Shown here piece after piece: positions 20,527-29,219 of a stretch of DNA of 64,000 nucleotides (position 1 is the stretch's first letter; the number at the start of each line of letters is the position of its first letter). The stretch spans positions 930,001-994,000 of the forward strand of contig NZ_JACDXV010000001.1 of the NCBI RefSeq assembly GCF_015158295.1. The letters are read 5' to 3'. The stretch comes from Devosia faecipullorum. GTDB lineage: Bacteria; Pseudomonadota; Alphaproteobacteria; Rhizobiales; Devosiaceae. Position numbers and translations under genes: made by a program. The notes beneath the pieces were generated by a model. It had not been told where the DNA came from. It made no database searches and saw only the letters and a program-made list of their open reading frames with translations.

Positions 20527-21690
20527 TCAGATGAAAAGCAGCAGGCAGACGGCGGGCCGCAACAGATTGGCCGCCCGGTCCATCATGGACGGCAGCCAGC
20601 CATGCAGCTTTTTCAGCGCCGGCCGCAGCCTCGGCAACCACGCCAGCGTGTAAAAACGCCCGCGCCAGCTCAATGCCTCGGCGCGGCTATTCACCGTCAA
20701 CGATTTATTGGCCCAACTTGCCTTGTAATCGGCCATGTTGATCAAGAGGTCATAGGCGCCGGCATCCCGGTCGATCAGCCAACCGACGGTCATGTCCATC
20801 TGCACCTTGCCCGGTGACAGATCGCGCAAGTCCCAATCGAAACCGCCGATATAGGCATAGTAGTGGCGCTGCTGAAGAAAGCCCAGTTCCAGCGCCACCA
20901 CACGCTCGCCGGCTTTCAGCACCGAAAGACAGGCCCCGCTGAGCCTGCCCTCATCGCCATGCAACGAGGCCAGGAAATCTTCATATCCCCCCATCGCGAA
21001 GCCGGTGCTGAACCGTCCGGTTTCCACCAGCCAACGGCGCTTCATTGCCGCGCATAGCCGCACCAGTGGAGCAAATTGCTCATGATCAGGCCAGATGACC
21101 TCAAAGCTCAGTTCCCCCATCCGCGCCAGGTGGTTGCGCCGCCGGTTGCGGTTGCGTTTCTGTAGCTTGCCCAATTGCGCTGCATAGTCCTCGGCCGAGG
21201 CAAAGCCGGACAGGTCGAGCATCGAGGCAATATTGGCCGACCCCTCAACTTCCGGTTTGTCGGCCAGGACCGCCGCCAATAGTGAGCCTTCCGGCACCGC
21301 GCGCGAAATCGTCACATCGCATTTGGAGGCACGAACGGCGGCGCGCAGCATTTGCGCGATCTGGTTCAGCGGCATGGCGTCCTGCCGCACCAATATGCCG
21401 CAATACTGGCTATGCGGCCCGCCCAGCGTTTCCAGCCGCTTGATACCGGCCCGTATGACAATCATGCGGGGCCAGAGCGCGATCAACCGCTCGCCCTGCC
21501 AGATCGTCACCACATAGGGTTCATGCATGTCGCCAAACTGCGCCACCCAGTTCCGGCACCAGTCATAGCTCTGGAAATAGGCCAGGGGATCGGCGCAATG
21601 GTCTTCGAGCGCGCGCCATGCCTCGGCAATGACCTCGATCTCTTCCAGCGTGCCGAGCACGCGGCTGCTTGTGCTGCCGGTTTCGGGCAC
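20527..21690 (-). CDS. GNAT-family acyltransferase (CelD/BcsL, FemAB-like)
   Basis: The product has about 387 residues and resembles the acetyltransferase domain of PF13480, found with polysaccharide or cellulose gene clusters. Recognisable blocks are FQSYDWCRNWVAQFG near the N-terminus, KLQKRNRNRRRNHLAR in the middle, and YYAYIGGFDWDLRDLSPGKVQMD near the C-terminus. A GTG start at 21690 has AGGGGA 7 nt upstream; an ATG at 21753 would add 21 residues but has no ribosome-binding site. It precedes the flippase gene by 11 nt. Confidence 0.82.
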   Translation of the reverse strand: MPETGSTSSRVLGTLEEIEVIAEAWRALEDHCADPLAYFQSYDWCRNWVAQFGDMHEPYVVTIWQGERLIALWPRMIVIRAGIKRLETLGGPHSQYCGILVRQDAMPLNQIAQMLRAAVRASKCDVTISRAVPEGSLLAAVLADKPEVEGSANIASMLDLSGFASAEDYAAQLGKLQKRNRNRRRNHLARMGELSFEVIWPDHEQFAPLVRLCAAMKRRWLVETGRFSTGFAMGGYEDFLASLHGDEGRLSGACLSVLKAGERVVALELGFLQQRHYYAYIGGFDWDLRDLSPGKVQMDMTVGWLIDRDAGAYDLLINMADYKASWANKSLTVNSRAEALSWRGRFYTLAWLPRLRPALKKLHGWLPSMMDRAANLLRPAVCLLLFI

Positions 21691-21835
21691 CGCACTTCCC
21701 CTTCTAGTCGCGGCAAGACTAGCCTCAGAGGCTAAACATGGCGTTGCCGCCATGGGTAAACGAAGCCTTTCCGTTTTGCCTGAGAAAATTCAGTCGCCCT
21801 GAAGAGAAACAGGCCGGAATTCCCGCGCCGGGCAC

Positions 21836-22819
21836 TTACGCCGCGACGTCTCCGCCACTGTCGCCGTCATTGGCGGCGCTGAGATCCATGGCCGGCTTGC
21901 GCGCCACCACCAGAATCCCGGCAATGGGCGCCCCCCGGTCGAGCCGCAAAATTGCCGTCTCGAACCGCAGCACGTCCAGCCCCGCCACCACCAAAGCGTC
22001 GCGCGTGGCCGCGATTCCATGGGCGTAGCGCAGGCTGGGCCGCAGGAATACCGCTTCCTCGCCTTCATGGGCTTCCAGCGAAAACGCCACCAGCCCACCG
22101 GGCTTGAGCGCAGGCACCAGCGCCGAGAGCACCGGCGGCAGCGCCCCGCAATAGATCAGCACATCGGCCGCCGTCATCAGGTCCGCTTCCGCCCGCCGGG
22201 CATTGAGCGCGGCAACCAGTTCCGCCTTTTGCAGGCTGTCATAAATACCCTTGCGCGCCGTTTCCGCGATCATGGCGGCGGAAATATCGACGCCCTCGAG
22301 AATGCCGACCTTTTCGCGTAGCCGCATCCCCATCAGGCCAGTGCCGCATCCGAGATCGAGGGCCTTGTCGAACCAGGCAATACCAAGGTGGGCCATTTCC
22401 TCCTCGACCAGGCGATCGAGCATTTCGGGCACCCGATAGCCGAGCTTGCCCAGTAATGATTGCTCGAATTGCGGCGCATATTGATCGAACAGGGCCTCGA
22501 CATAACCAAGGGCTGTGCCGCCGCCGGCGGGAGCGGCATCATGCGCCGCCAGTTTGAGCCGTGCGCCGAAGAGACCACCATCATCCAGCGCCTCTAGACG
22601 CCGCCAGGCGGCAATCGCCGCCGCCGCATTGCCCGCCTTTTCCTGATAGGAGCCGAGCAGATCCCAGCCAGCCGGCCAGGACGGCATGATCTCCAGCGCC
22701 TGTTCCATGAGTTCGGCCGCCGCTGCATGATCGCCGCTATCGGCCAGCATGCGTGCATAATCCGCACGCCGGTCGGCAATCGCATCACCGGAAGAAAAGG
22801 ACGCCCTGCTCAAGACCAA
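21836..22819 (-). CDS. TPR-containing class I SAM-dependent methyltransferase
   Basis: The product has about 327 residues. The N-terminal 70 residues are helical and TPR-like (ADSGDHAAAAELMEQALEIMPSWPAGWDLLGSY). A methyltransferase domain follows with motif I ALDLGCGTGLMG (near residue 154) and YVEALFDQYAPQFEQSL before it, the layout of small TPR-methyltransferases of alphaproteobacteria. The start is TTG 22819, with only GAAAG upstream; an internal ATG at 22750 would remove most of the first TPR. The substrate is unknown. Confidence 0.82.
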   Translation of the reverse strand: MVLSRASFSSGDAIADRRADYARMLADSGDHAAAAELMEQALEIMPSWPAGWDLLGSYQEKAGNAAAAIAAWRRLEALDDGGLFGARLKLAAHDAAPAGGGTALGYVEALFDQYAPQFEQSLLGKLGYRVPEMLDRLVEEEMAHLGIAWFDKALDLGCGTGLMGMRLREKVGILEGVDISAAMIAETARKGIYDSLQKAELVAALNARRAEADLMTAADVLIYCGALPPVLSALVPALKPGGLVAFSLEAHEGEEAVFLRPSLRYAHGIAATRDALVVAGLDVLRFETAILRLDRGAPIAGILVVARKPAMDLSAANDGDSGGDVAA

Positions 22820-23292
22820 TGGCTTTCATGCGTGGCCGGCCCTGTTGGCGCGGCGCGCGGGATTTGCCGCAAGACATGGAAAAACGCAAGCAAAATGCGA
22901 ATGGACCGCATTGATCGATTTCGCCCTTCCCAAACGCGCCGCTTCCACTAAAATGTTAGCTGTTTCGCGCGCCAGAGGGCGGCCCTCGGCCGCAGCCACG
23001 CCGCGACAGTCGTTTCCGTCCCCTCCGGACGGGAATTTTTTAAGATGCGATCGTGTTTTACCTGCAAAACTGTTGTTTTGGCGGGCGCTTTGTCACGACA
23101 ACACGACATATTGATGCACTCGAAATTTCGCGCTAGGCTTCGCCATCGAATATTGCGGCCGACTGATCTGAAAACGCGAATGCCATTCGCCATTGCTGAC
23201 GTCATCTTCCGATATTTCGATATCAACCGGGAACCGGCCGGGTGCACGGCAGGACCCGCAACCAGCAGCGACTGCACGAGGGAACGCGCATT
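22820..23292. other. Intergenic region with orphan terminator and cspA leader
   Basis: No credible protein is encoded in these 473 bases. They contain an isolated intrinsic terminator (23013-23041, + strand). The following 250 bases probably form the promoter region and long 5' leader of cspA. Cold-shock genes commonly have such leaders. No clear promoter could be assigned. Confidence 0.6.
23013..23041 (+). terminator. Orphan intrinsic terminator upstream of cspA
   Basis: Arms TTTCCGTCC (23013-23021) and GGACGGGAA (23027-23035, one G-T pair) with loop CCTCC are followed by six T. No annotated gene on this strand ends here. Confidence 0.65.
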
Positions 23293-23502
23293 ATGGCAAC
23301 TGGCACCGTTAAGTGGTTCAATGGCCAAAAGGGTTATGGCTTCATTCAGCCAGACGAGGGTGGTGCGGACGTATTCGTCCATATCTCCGCCGTCCAGCGT
23401 TCGGGCCTTAACGGCCTGGATGAAGGCCAGAAGGTGAACTACGAGATCGTCAAGGACAAGCGGACCGGTAAATCCGCCGCCGACAATCTCACTGCCTCCT
23501 GA
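23293..23502 (+). CDS. cspA: Cold-shock domain protein
   Basis: The 69-residue single cold-shock domain carries RNP1 KGYGFIQPD and RNP2 DVFVHIS. It binds single-stranded RNA and DNA and acts as an RNA chaperone. ATG 23293 begins [14 protein letters not shown], the family start, with GAGGG upstream. A strong terminator follows. The about 250-base leader before it may have a temperature-dependent role, as in other csp genes; that is inference. Confidence 0.97.
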   Translation: MATGTVKWFNGQKGYGFIQPDEGGADVFVHISAVQRSGLNGLDEGQKVNYEIVKDKRTGKSAADNLTAS

Positions 23503-23520
23503 ACCACCAGCGATTGATGT

Positions 23521-23560
23521 AAGGGGCGTGCCCGGCATCCGGTGCACGCCCTTTTTGTTT
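23521..23560 (+). terminator. Intrinsic terminator of cspA
   Basis: Arms GGGCGTGC (23524-23531) and GCACGCCC (23544-23551) are followed by TTTTTGTTTTT. Confidence 0.9.
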
Positions 23561-23565
23561 TTCCA

Positions 23566-24204
23566 TCATGTTTTGATGGGCCCGAACGATGGCTGCACGT
23601 AGCCGCGAACCGTTCCAAACGCCAGCATCCCCACCAGCAACCACAGGAACCCAGCATATATTATGCCGTCCAGCGCTGCTGAATAGCGCCATTGCAGACT
23701 ACAGATCATGGCAAGGCTTGTTGTTTGCACGAGATATGTCGACCAGACCTTGAAGCGCCAGGTATGGGAGTTTCCAAACTCGCTGGTGTTTCGTTCATTC
23801 GCACTTGGCTCCTGCCCTGCCTCCAGGATCAGATCCTCGGGCTGGCCGCCAATTTCCAGAACGGCCCGGTTCTGAAAATATCGATAGCGCGATCGCTCTT
23901 CGGTCAGGGACTTGTAGTTCGCCCGGCAAAAACCGAGAAGATAACTCAGCCCAATTACGACATAAAATAGCACAAGAACGACCGGCGCAAACGAAGGCAA
24001 AGGGAAAAGGCGGTCGGCATTGGCAATGGCGGTGACCGTACTGACACCGACGCCGGTCCACAGGGCGATTGCAATGTGCCATTCGTTCTTGTGCAACATC
24101 GTGGCGCGTTGACGATGCGCCTCGGACGCCCGAAGGTAAATGTCGGCCCGCTCCCTGCCCCCCGTATCGTTCACCCAGCCCCCCAAGCCCGACATGACGA
24201 ACAA
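23566..24204 (-). CDS. Membrane protein of unknown function, four predicted helices
   Basis: The product has up to 212 residues. Predicted transmembrane segments lie near 43-62, 72-92, 152-172 and 180-200, in two hairpins separated by a charged stretch (FCRANYKSLTEERSRYRYFQNR). An amphipathic, Arg-rich N-terminus precedes the first pair. The topology loosely recalls two-helix SLATT-type effectors, but no motif proves this. The start is unclear: ATG 24204, ATG 24195 and GTG 24174 are in frame. The ATG at 24195 shares a CATG with a possible start of the opposite-strand DUF89 gene, so one or both genes must start further in. Confidence 0.65.
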   Translation of the reverse strand: MFVMSGLGGWVNDTGGRERADIYLRASEAHRQRATMLHKNEWHIAIALWTGVGVSTVTAIANADRLFPLPSFAPVVLVLFYVVIGLSYLLGFCRANYKSLTEERSRYRYFQNRAVLEIGGQPEDLILEAGQEPSANERNTSEFGNSHTWRFKVWSTYLVQTTSLAMICSLQWRYSAALDGIIYAGFLWLLVGMLAFGTVRGYVQPSFGPIKT

Positions 24205-25252
24205 TAAACTGCCTCGCTATCAGCGTTTTGTCGAGATGACCAAGTCTAAACGCCTTCCGGTCATCGCCGGAGATTTGGCTCATGATGGCAAACACCTCGG
24301 ATACGCCGTCTCCGCTGACGCATTTCTTGTGCCGCCACACACTATCTTTGCTGAAATCGGCACGGTCTTGCAGACCACCTCTTGGACTAGGTGGCTGGAC
24401 AGGATCATCGGCACTGAGTTCGATGACCTGTCGTTTCTTGACTACGAATATGGATGGTACGCCAACGCGCTGATCCGTTCCGGCCATTTTTCCACCGGCA
24501 TCGATCCATTCCGAATCCGGAAATGGGCTAATTTCGAGCAGGAATTTGTCGACGCCGAAAGCCGCTTTTCGGCCTGCGCGACGTTGCATGACGCGCTTCT
24601 AGGAGCCTTGCTGGGCAACAGTGCCGATCGATCGCAAATTCAGCAGGCAGCGGACTTTGTATTGCTTGCCGAGCCAAAGCTCGAAATGCTGGACCGCAAA
24701 GCGACATTGTCAATAGTGGCGGACAATTTCGGCAGAGAATTTTTGGACGATCTGATTTTGGCCATTCGCTTCCATCAAGAAACTGGTCAAAAAATAGAAG
24801 TACACGTAAAAAAACTACCAATATTCGTATCAGACACCACGATTAACGATTGTGATAGACTGTTGCAATATACACTCAAAAATGAAACAAAACTTTCAGA
24901 GGCAATTAACTCGCTCCACAACAACAAGAAATTGTTATTTAAGTGCGATGAATTCTGGTCGTCACCTCTCGGTTTCAGCGAGATCCCGCATGAGATTTTC
25001 CAGGCGAGCACAGGAACAATTATCATCAAGGGTGACCTGAACTACCGGCGCGCGATTGATGATGTGGTTGTAGCGGCGGATACGCCCTTCGCTGATTTGC
25101 CGTCGCTTCCCAGGCGTCCGCTCCTCTCCCTACGTTCAGTCAAATCCTATTGCCTCGCCGGTGTCGGCTCGCATCAGGTGGATCCGTGGGAATTTCCGAT
25201 GGATGGCAGCATATTCCTCGCCCAGGAGGTGCCAGCGGCAGGCGGGCACTAG
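24140..25252 (+). CDS. DUF89/ARMT1-like metal-dependent phosphatase family protein
   Basis: The product has up to 370 residues. The family motifs occur in order: GNSAD (159-163), VADNFGRE (193-200), HVKKLPIFVSDTT (222-234), FWSSP (272-276) and IIIKGDLNYRR (294-304), then an LRSVK block. They match the metal-binding Asp/Asn and phosphate-binding Lys positions of DUF89 damage-control phosphatases, closest to the ARMT1-like branch. The likely activity is removal of phosphate from damaged or toxic sugar phosphates. Bases about 24,780-24,930 are clearly AT-richer than their surroundings, suggesting acquisition. The start is uncertain: ATG 24140, 24194 or 24236 are possible, none with a strong ribosome-binding site. 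Confidence 0.78.
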   Translation: MSARSLPPVSFTQPPKPDMTNNKLPRYQRFVEMTKSKRLPVIAGDLAHDGKHLGYAVSADAFLVPPHTIFAEIGTVLQTTSWTRWLDRIIGTEFDDLSFLDYEYGWYANALIRSGHFSTGIDPFRIRKWANFEQEFVDAESRFSACATLHDALLGALLGNSADRSQIQQAADFVLLAEPKLEMLDRKATLSIVADNFGREFLDDLILAIRFHQETGQKIEVHVKKLPIFVSDTTINDCDRLLQYTLKNETKLSEAINSLHNNKKLLFKCDEFWSSPLGFSEIPHEIFQASTGTIIIKGDLNYRRAIDDVVVAADTPFADLPSLPRRPLLSLRSVKSYCLAGVGSHQVDPWEFPMDGSIFLAQEVPAAGGH

Positions 25253-25443
25253 GGGTTCTGTTCTAGCGTGTGGAGAGCCAGGCCTCCTTGAGCGCACCGG
25301 CTTGACCGCAACGTGGCAGCGGGGCAAGCTGGCTCCCATCTCCCTGAAAACCTATCGTGAAGCGCTCGCCGAACGAAGCTTGGCAGGAAGAAGTCATGTC
25401 GTGCGGCCCTGGACCGCCACTGACAATCAGCAGTTTCGTATCG

Positions 25444-25484
25444 TGTCGCGGCCGCGAAACCGGCCGCGCACAGGTTTTACTTTT
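25444..25484 (+). promoter_or_regulatory. Terminator-like stem-loop in the greA leader
   Basis: TGTCGCGGCCG (25444-25454) can pair with CGGCCGCGCACA (25461-25472), with one bulge, followed by a T-rich tract TTTTACTTTT (25475-25484). It ends 26 nt before the greA ATG, so it could attenuate greA or make a short leader RNA. Confidence 0.45.
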
Positions 25485-25510
25485 CCGAGCCGATTGGAGG
25501 CAGGACCATT

Positions 25511-25984
25511 ATGGACAAGATCCCGATGACGGTGCGTGGGCATCAGGCCCTCACCGTCGAATATGAGCACCGCACCCAAAGCGAGCGCCGCCGGATCATC
25601 GATGCCATCTCCGAAGCGCGCGCCCATGGCGACCTTTCTGAAAACGCCGAATATTCCGCCGCCAAGGAACAGCAGAGCCTCAATGAAGGCCGCATCCAGG
25701 AACTGGAAGCCATGCTTGCTCTGGCCGAGATTATCGATGTCACCAAGCTGAGCGGGGACAGGGTGAAGTTCGGCGCCACCGTCACCTTCATGGACGAGGA
25801 TACCGAGGAAGAAAAGATCTACCAGATCGTAGGCGATCCCGAGACTGACGCCTCCGCGGGCCGCATCTCGATTTCCTCTCCCATCGCCCGCGCCATGATC
25901 GGCAAGGAAGAAGGCGACGCCTTCGAAGTGGCAGCGCCCGGCGGCGCCCGCAGCTACGAAATCGTCAAGATCGAATATATCTGA
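25511..25984 (+). CDS. greA: Transcript cleavage factor GreA
   Basis: The 157-residue product rescues backtracked RNA polymerase by stimulating cleavage of the nascent RNA. The N-terminal coiled coil has the acidic tip [15 protein letters not shown] (Asp and Glu of the GreA loop), and the C-terminal FKBP-like domain ends in [14 protein letters not shown] precedes the ATG. It stands alone between the DUF89 gene and trxB and has a terminator-like hairpin in its leader. The about 255 bases before it hold no other gene. Confidence 0.96.
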   Translation: MDKIPMTVRGHQALTVEYEHRTQSERRRIIDAISEARAHGDLSENAEYSAAKEQQSLNEGRIQELEAMLALAEIIDVTKLSGDRVKFGATVTFMDEDTEEEKIYQIVGDPETDASAGRISISSPIARAMIGKEEGDAFEVAAPGGARSYEIVKIEYI

Positions 25985-25994
25985 CCGCCATGCG

Positions 25995-26030
25995 TGGTCA
26001 CCCTTTGGCAACGAGCGCCGAGGGTGACCA
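25995..26030. repeat. Stem-loop after greA
   Basis: Perfect 10-bp arms TGGTCACCCT (25995-26004) and AGGGTGACCA (26021-26030) lie just after greA. No T run follows, so it is not clearly a terminator. The rest of the 280 bases up to trxB shows nothing recognisable. Confidence 0.5.
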
Positions 26031-26265
26031 TGCTTCCGGGATCGACCTCTTCAGGCCGGCCCCAAACGATTCGCTAGTCACGTGCGTCGCGTACGCTCCT
26101 GGGCCGCCGCTGCCGCAAATTCTCTTGCCGACGCAATATCCTGTGTCTTTCCGGTCTAGCCGCGCCGGCATTCGTCTTGTGCGCGAGACTTGGCCTTGAA
26201 ACCTGCCCGCTTCGCCCCTTAACTAGAGGCGAGGGAGTGTCCCCGTCTTTTGGAGAAGCCTCGCG

Positions 26266-27216
26266 ATGCACGCGAAAGTCATCATCATCGGCTCCGGTCC
26301 TGCCGGTTATACCGCCGCCATCTACGCGGCGCGCGCCATGCTCGAACCGGTGATGATCCAGGGCCTCCAGCCGGGCGGCCAGCTCACCATTACCACCGAT
26401 GTCGAAAACTATCCCGGCTTCGCCGACGTCATCCAGGGCCCCTGGCTCATGGACCAAATGAAGGCCCAGGCTGAGCATGTCGGCACGAAGATCGTCAGCG
26501 ACATCATCACCTCCGTCGATCTCGACCGCCGTCCCTTCGTGCTGACGGGCGATAGCGGCGACACCTATACCGCCGACAGCCTGATCATCGCCACCGGCGC
26601 GCAGGCCAAGTGGCTGGGCCTGCCGTCCGAGCAGAAATTCCAGGGCTTTGGCGTCTCCGCCTGCGCCACTTGCGACGGCTTCTTCTATCGCGGCAAGCAG
26701 GTGCTGGTGGTCGGCGGCGGCAATACCGCCGTCGAGGAAGCCCTGTTCCTCACCAATTTCGCCGAGAAGGTCATCGTCGTGCATCGTCGCGATGAATTCC
26801 GCGCTGAGCGCATCCTGCAGGACCGCCTGTTCAAGCATCCCAAGATCGAGGTGCGCTGGAACACCGAAGTGGCCGAAATCGGCGGCGCGCCCATGCCGCC
26901 TTCGGTCAACAGCGTCACCCTGCGCAACCGGACCACAGGCGAAACCTATGAGCAGCCGATCGACGGCGTCTTCGTGGCCATCGGCCATGCGCCCGCGACC
27001 TCGATCTTTGCCGGCAAGCTCGACATGAAGCCCGGCGGCTATTTGCAGGTGACGCCCGGCACCACCGAGACCAATATTCCCGGCGTTTTCGCTGCCGGCG
27101 ATGTCACCGACGACGTCTATCGGCAGGCCGTCACGGCGGCGGGCATGGGTTGCATGGCCGCGCTCGATGCCGAACGCTTCCTCGCCGCGCACGAACTGGC
27201 CGAAGCGGCGGAATAG
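26266..27216 (+). CDS. trxB: Thioredoxin reductase
   Basis: The 316-residue NADPH-dependent flavoenzyme has an FAD-binding loop IIIGSGPAGYTAAIY (6-20), the redox-active Cys133-Ala-Thr-Cys136 in SACATCDGFF, an NADPH-binding VVGGGNTAVEEA, and the C-terminal FAD motif GVFAAGDVTDDVYRQ. It keeps thioredoxin reduced. TTGGAG precedes the ATG. The lsrB-like LysR gene follows on the same strand, an order conserved in rhizobia, linking redox state to regulation. Confidence 0.97.
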   Translation: MHAKVIIIGSGPAGYTAAIYAARAMLEPVMIQGLQPGGQLTITTDVENYPGFADVIQGPWLMDQMKAQAEHVGTKIVSDIITSVDLDRRPFVLTGDSGDTYTADSLIIATGAQAKWLGLPSEQKFQGFGVSACATCDGFFYRGKQVLVVGGGNTAVEEALFLTNFAEKVIVVHRRDEFRAERILQDRLFKHPKIEVRWNTEVAEIGGAPMPPSVNSVTLRNRTTGETYEQPIDGVFVAIGHAPATSIFAGKLDMKPGGYLQVTPGTTETNIPGVFAAGDVTDDVYRQAVTAAGMGCMAALDAERFLAAHELAEAAE

Positions 27217-27329
27217 GGCGAGGCCGAGATGATTTTGGAAAAGCCCATTCCTGTCACAATTCCTGCGTTCCCATCCGCTAAGGCGGCGAACTTGGTTCGA
27301 CCCGGCTGAACAGAAGTAGAGAAAGCGTC

Positions 27330-28229
27330 ATGAAAATGCTCGACTGGGACAAGCTTCGGATTTTCCATACGGCCGCCGAGTCGGGCTCTTTCACCCATGC
27401 CGCCGAAAAGCTGGGCATGAGCCAGTCTGCCGTGTCCCGCCAGATTTCCGCGCTCGAAGACGATTTGGGGCTGAAGCTGTTCATCCGCCATGCGCGCGGG
27501 CTGGTGCTGACCGAAGTGGGCGAGCAATTGTTCCGCACCGCCCATCGCATGCACTGGGAGCTTCAGCAGGTCGAAACCCAGATGTCCGAAAGCCAGGATG
27601 TCCCCACCGGCCCCCTGATCGTCACCACCACCGTGGGCATCGGCTCGACCTGGCTGTCCTCGCGGCTCGACGAGTTCTTGAAACTCTACCCGCTGATCCA
27701 GCTCGAAATCCGTCTCAACGACGCCGAACTGGACCTGGCCATGCGCGAGGCCGACGTGGCCATCCGCCTGCATCGCCCCAATCAGTCGGAGATGATCCAG
27801 CGCAAGCTGTTCACCGTCCACAATTATTTCTATGCCAGCAATTCCTATATCGACGAACATGGCATGCCCAGTTCCGCCGAGGATCTGGACAATCATCGCA
27901 TCATCAGTTTTGGCGAGCCGGTGCCTTCTTATCTGGGCGACATCAATTTCCTCGAACGCATGGGCCGCTCCGATTCCAGCCCGCGCCGCGCGGCGCTGCG
28001 CGTCAACGCCATCTATGGCATGATGCAGGCCTGCCGGGCCGGAATTGGCGTCGCCATGTTGCCCGCCTATGTCACGGAAAAGGAAGACGGCCTGGTCCAG
28101 GTTCTGCCCGAAATCGAGCTTCCCGCCTATGAGGCCTATTTCGTCTACCCCCCCGCCCTCAAGAATTCCAAGCGCGTCGGCGTGTTCCGCGACTTCCTCG
28201 TCTCCAAAGCGCGTGAATGGAGCTTCTGA
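27330..28229 (+). CDS. lsrB: LysR-family regulator, LsrB/VtlR type
   Basis: The 299-residue LysR regulator has a winged HTH near 10-60 (FTHAAEKLGMSQSAVSRQISALEDDLG) and an effector-binding domain from about 92. Length, the MLDWDKLRIFHTAAESGSFTHAAEKLG start and the position directly after trxB match LsrB of Sinorhizobium and VtlR of Brucella/Agrobacterium. Those regulators govern oxidative stress, envelope functions and AbcR small RNAs. A Cys in GMMQACRAGIG lies where a redox-sensitive Cys is reported for LsrB. The small-RNA array begins 0.9 kb downstream, and LsrB may control it. Confidence 0.88.
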   Translation: MKMLDWDKLRIFHTAAESGSFTHAAEKLGMSQSAVSRQISALEDDLGLKLFIRHARGLVLTEVGEQLFRTAHRMHWELQQVETQMSESQDVPTGPLIVTTTVGIGSTWLSSRLDEFLKLYPLIQLEIRLNDAELDLAMREADVAIRLHRPNQSEMIQRKLFTVHNYFYASNSYIDEHGMPSSAEDLDNHRIISFGEPVPSYLGDINFLERMGRSDSSPRRAALRVNAIYGMMQACRAGIGVAMLPAYVTEKEDGLVQVLPEIELPAYEAYFVYPPALKNSKRVGVFRDFLVSKAREWSF

Positions 28230-28271
28230 TTGCCCCGTAGCGGAAATCATGCCGATGGAGCGATTATCGTC

Positions 28272-28294
28272 ATCACCCGGCCGATCCGGGTGAT
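28272..28294. repeat. Palindromic repeat, ATCACCCGG type
   Basis: Arms ATCACCCGG (28272-28280) and CCGGGTGAT (28286-28294) are preceded by TCGTC. This is the same family as copies near 58.7, 60.2, 62.0 and 63.1 kb. Confidence 0.7.
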
Positions 28295-28310
28295 CTATCG
28301 ATAGGCCCTC

Positions 28311-29018
28311 ATGCCCCGCATCACCACCATCGCCCTCGATGCCGATGACACGCTCTGGCAGAACGAACAATTCTTCCGCCTGACCGAACAGCGCTTCACC
28401 ACCCTCTTGCGCGACTACACCGACGCGCCGGACCTCACCGAACGCCTGATCGCCGCCACCACGAAAAACCTTGCCTTTTACGGGTTCGGCGCCAAGGGGT
28501 TTGCGCTCTCAATGGTGGAAACCGCCCTCGAAGTCACTGACCACAAAGTCCCCGGCACAATCATCGCCGAGATCATGGCGGCAGGACGGGAATTGCTCAA
28601 TTTCCCTATCGAAACCCTGCCCTATGTCGATCAGGCCCTTGATCAATTGCAGGAACGCTACCGGCTGATTCTCGTCACCAAGGGCGATCTTTTCGATCAG
28701 GAGCGGAAACTTGCCGCCTCCGGTCTGGCTGATCACTTCGCCGCCATCGAAGTGGTCTCGGACAAGAATGAAGCCACCTATCGCCGGATTTTCGAGCGCC
28801 ATACCGAAGGCGCGCGCCACTCCGTCATGGTGGGTAATTCGCTCAGGTCCGATATTTTGCCCGCCATCGCCGCCGGCGCCTGCGCCGTCTATGTGCCCCA
28901 CGACCTCACCTGGTCCTATGAGCATGCCGAGGAGCCGCAACAGGAACCGCTTTATGCCCGGATCGAGCATCTTGGCCAATTATCGCGCGTTCTGACGGAT
29001 TTCGAAGCGTTGCCCTGA
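28311..29018 (+). CDS. HAD-superfamily hydrolase
   Basis: The 235-residue product has motif I LDADDTLW (Asp10 nucleophile, Asp12), motif II ILVTKG, motif III Lys in VVSDKNEATY, and motif IV VMVGNSLRSDI. A helical cap lies between motifs I and II (about 20-105). It is probably a phosphatase; the cap type gives no substrate. It lies between lsrB and the small-RNA array. Confidence 0.9.
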   Translation: MPRITTIALDADDTLWQNEQFFRLTEQRFTTLLRDYTDAPDLTERLIAATTKNLAFYGFGAKGFALSMVETALEVTDHKVPGTIIAEIMAAGRELLNFPIETLPYVDQALDQLQERYRLILVTKGDLFDQERKLAASGLADHFAAIEVVSDKNEATYRRIFERHTEGARHSVMVGNSLRSDILPAIAAGACAVYVPHDLTWSYEHAEEPQQEPLYARIEHLGQLSRVLTDFEALP

Positions 29019-29158
29019 ATCGGCGTCCCGAGACGCTCCATATCTCGACCCTCTGGCGCAAAAAGCGGCAATTGCCCGCCGAATAAGCAGCTATTCCTTC
29101 CTCGCCAAATCGCCAATCATTGAAAACATTAACGAATTCCGCTCCACATGCGGAAATC

Positions 29159-29212
29159 GCATGGCTGACATAACCTAAGGCGGCTTGGCGGACCCAATCA
29201 TGCGTCCTATAT
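29159..29212 (+). promoter_or_regulatory. Promoter and upstream box of sRNA unit A
   Basis: Box GCATGGCTGACAT (29159-29171), 13 nt, then -35 CTTGGC (29184-29189; TTG at 29185), 17 nt, then -10 CTATAT (29207-29212). The -10 and -35 fit the alphaproteobacterial sigma70 consensus. Predicted start near 29220. Confidence 0.7.
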
Positions 29213-29219
29213 CGCCACT

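Noticed and set aside
22948..23547. 200-codon leftward frame over the cspA region
   Set aside because: It overlaps the well-supported cspA and its leader on the other strand and has no recognisable domain.
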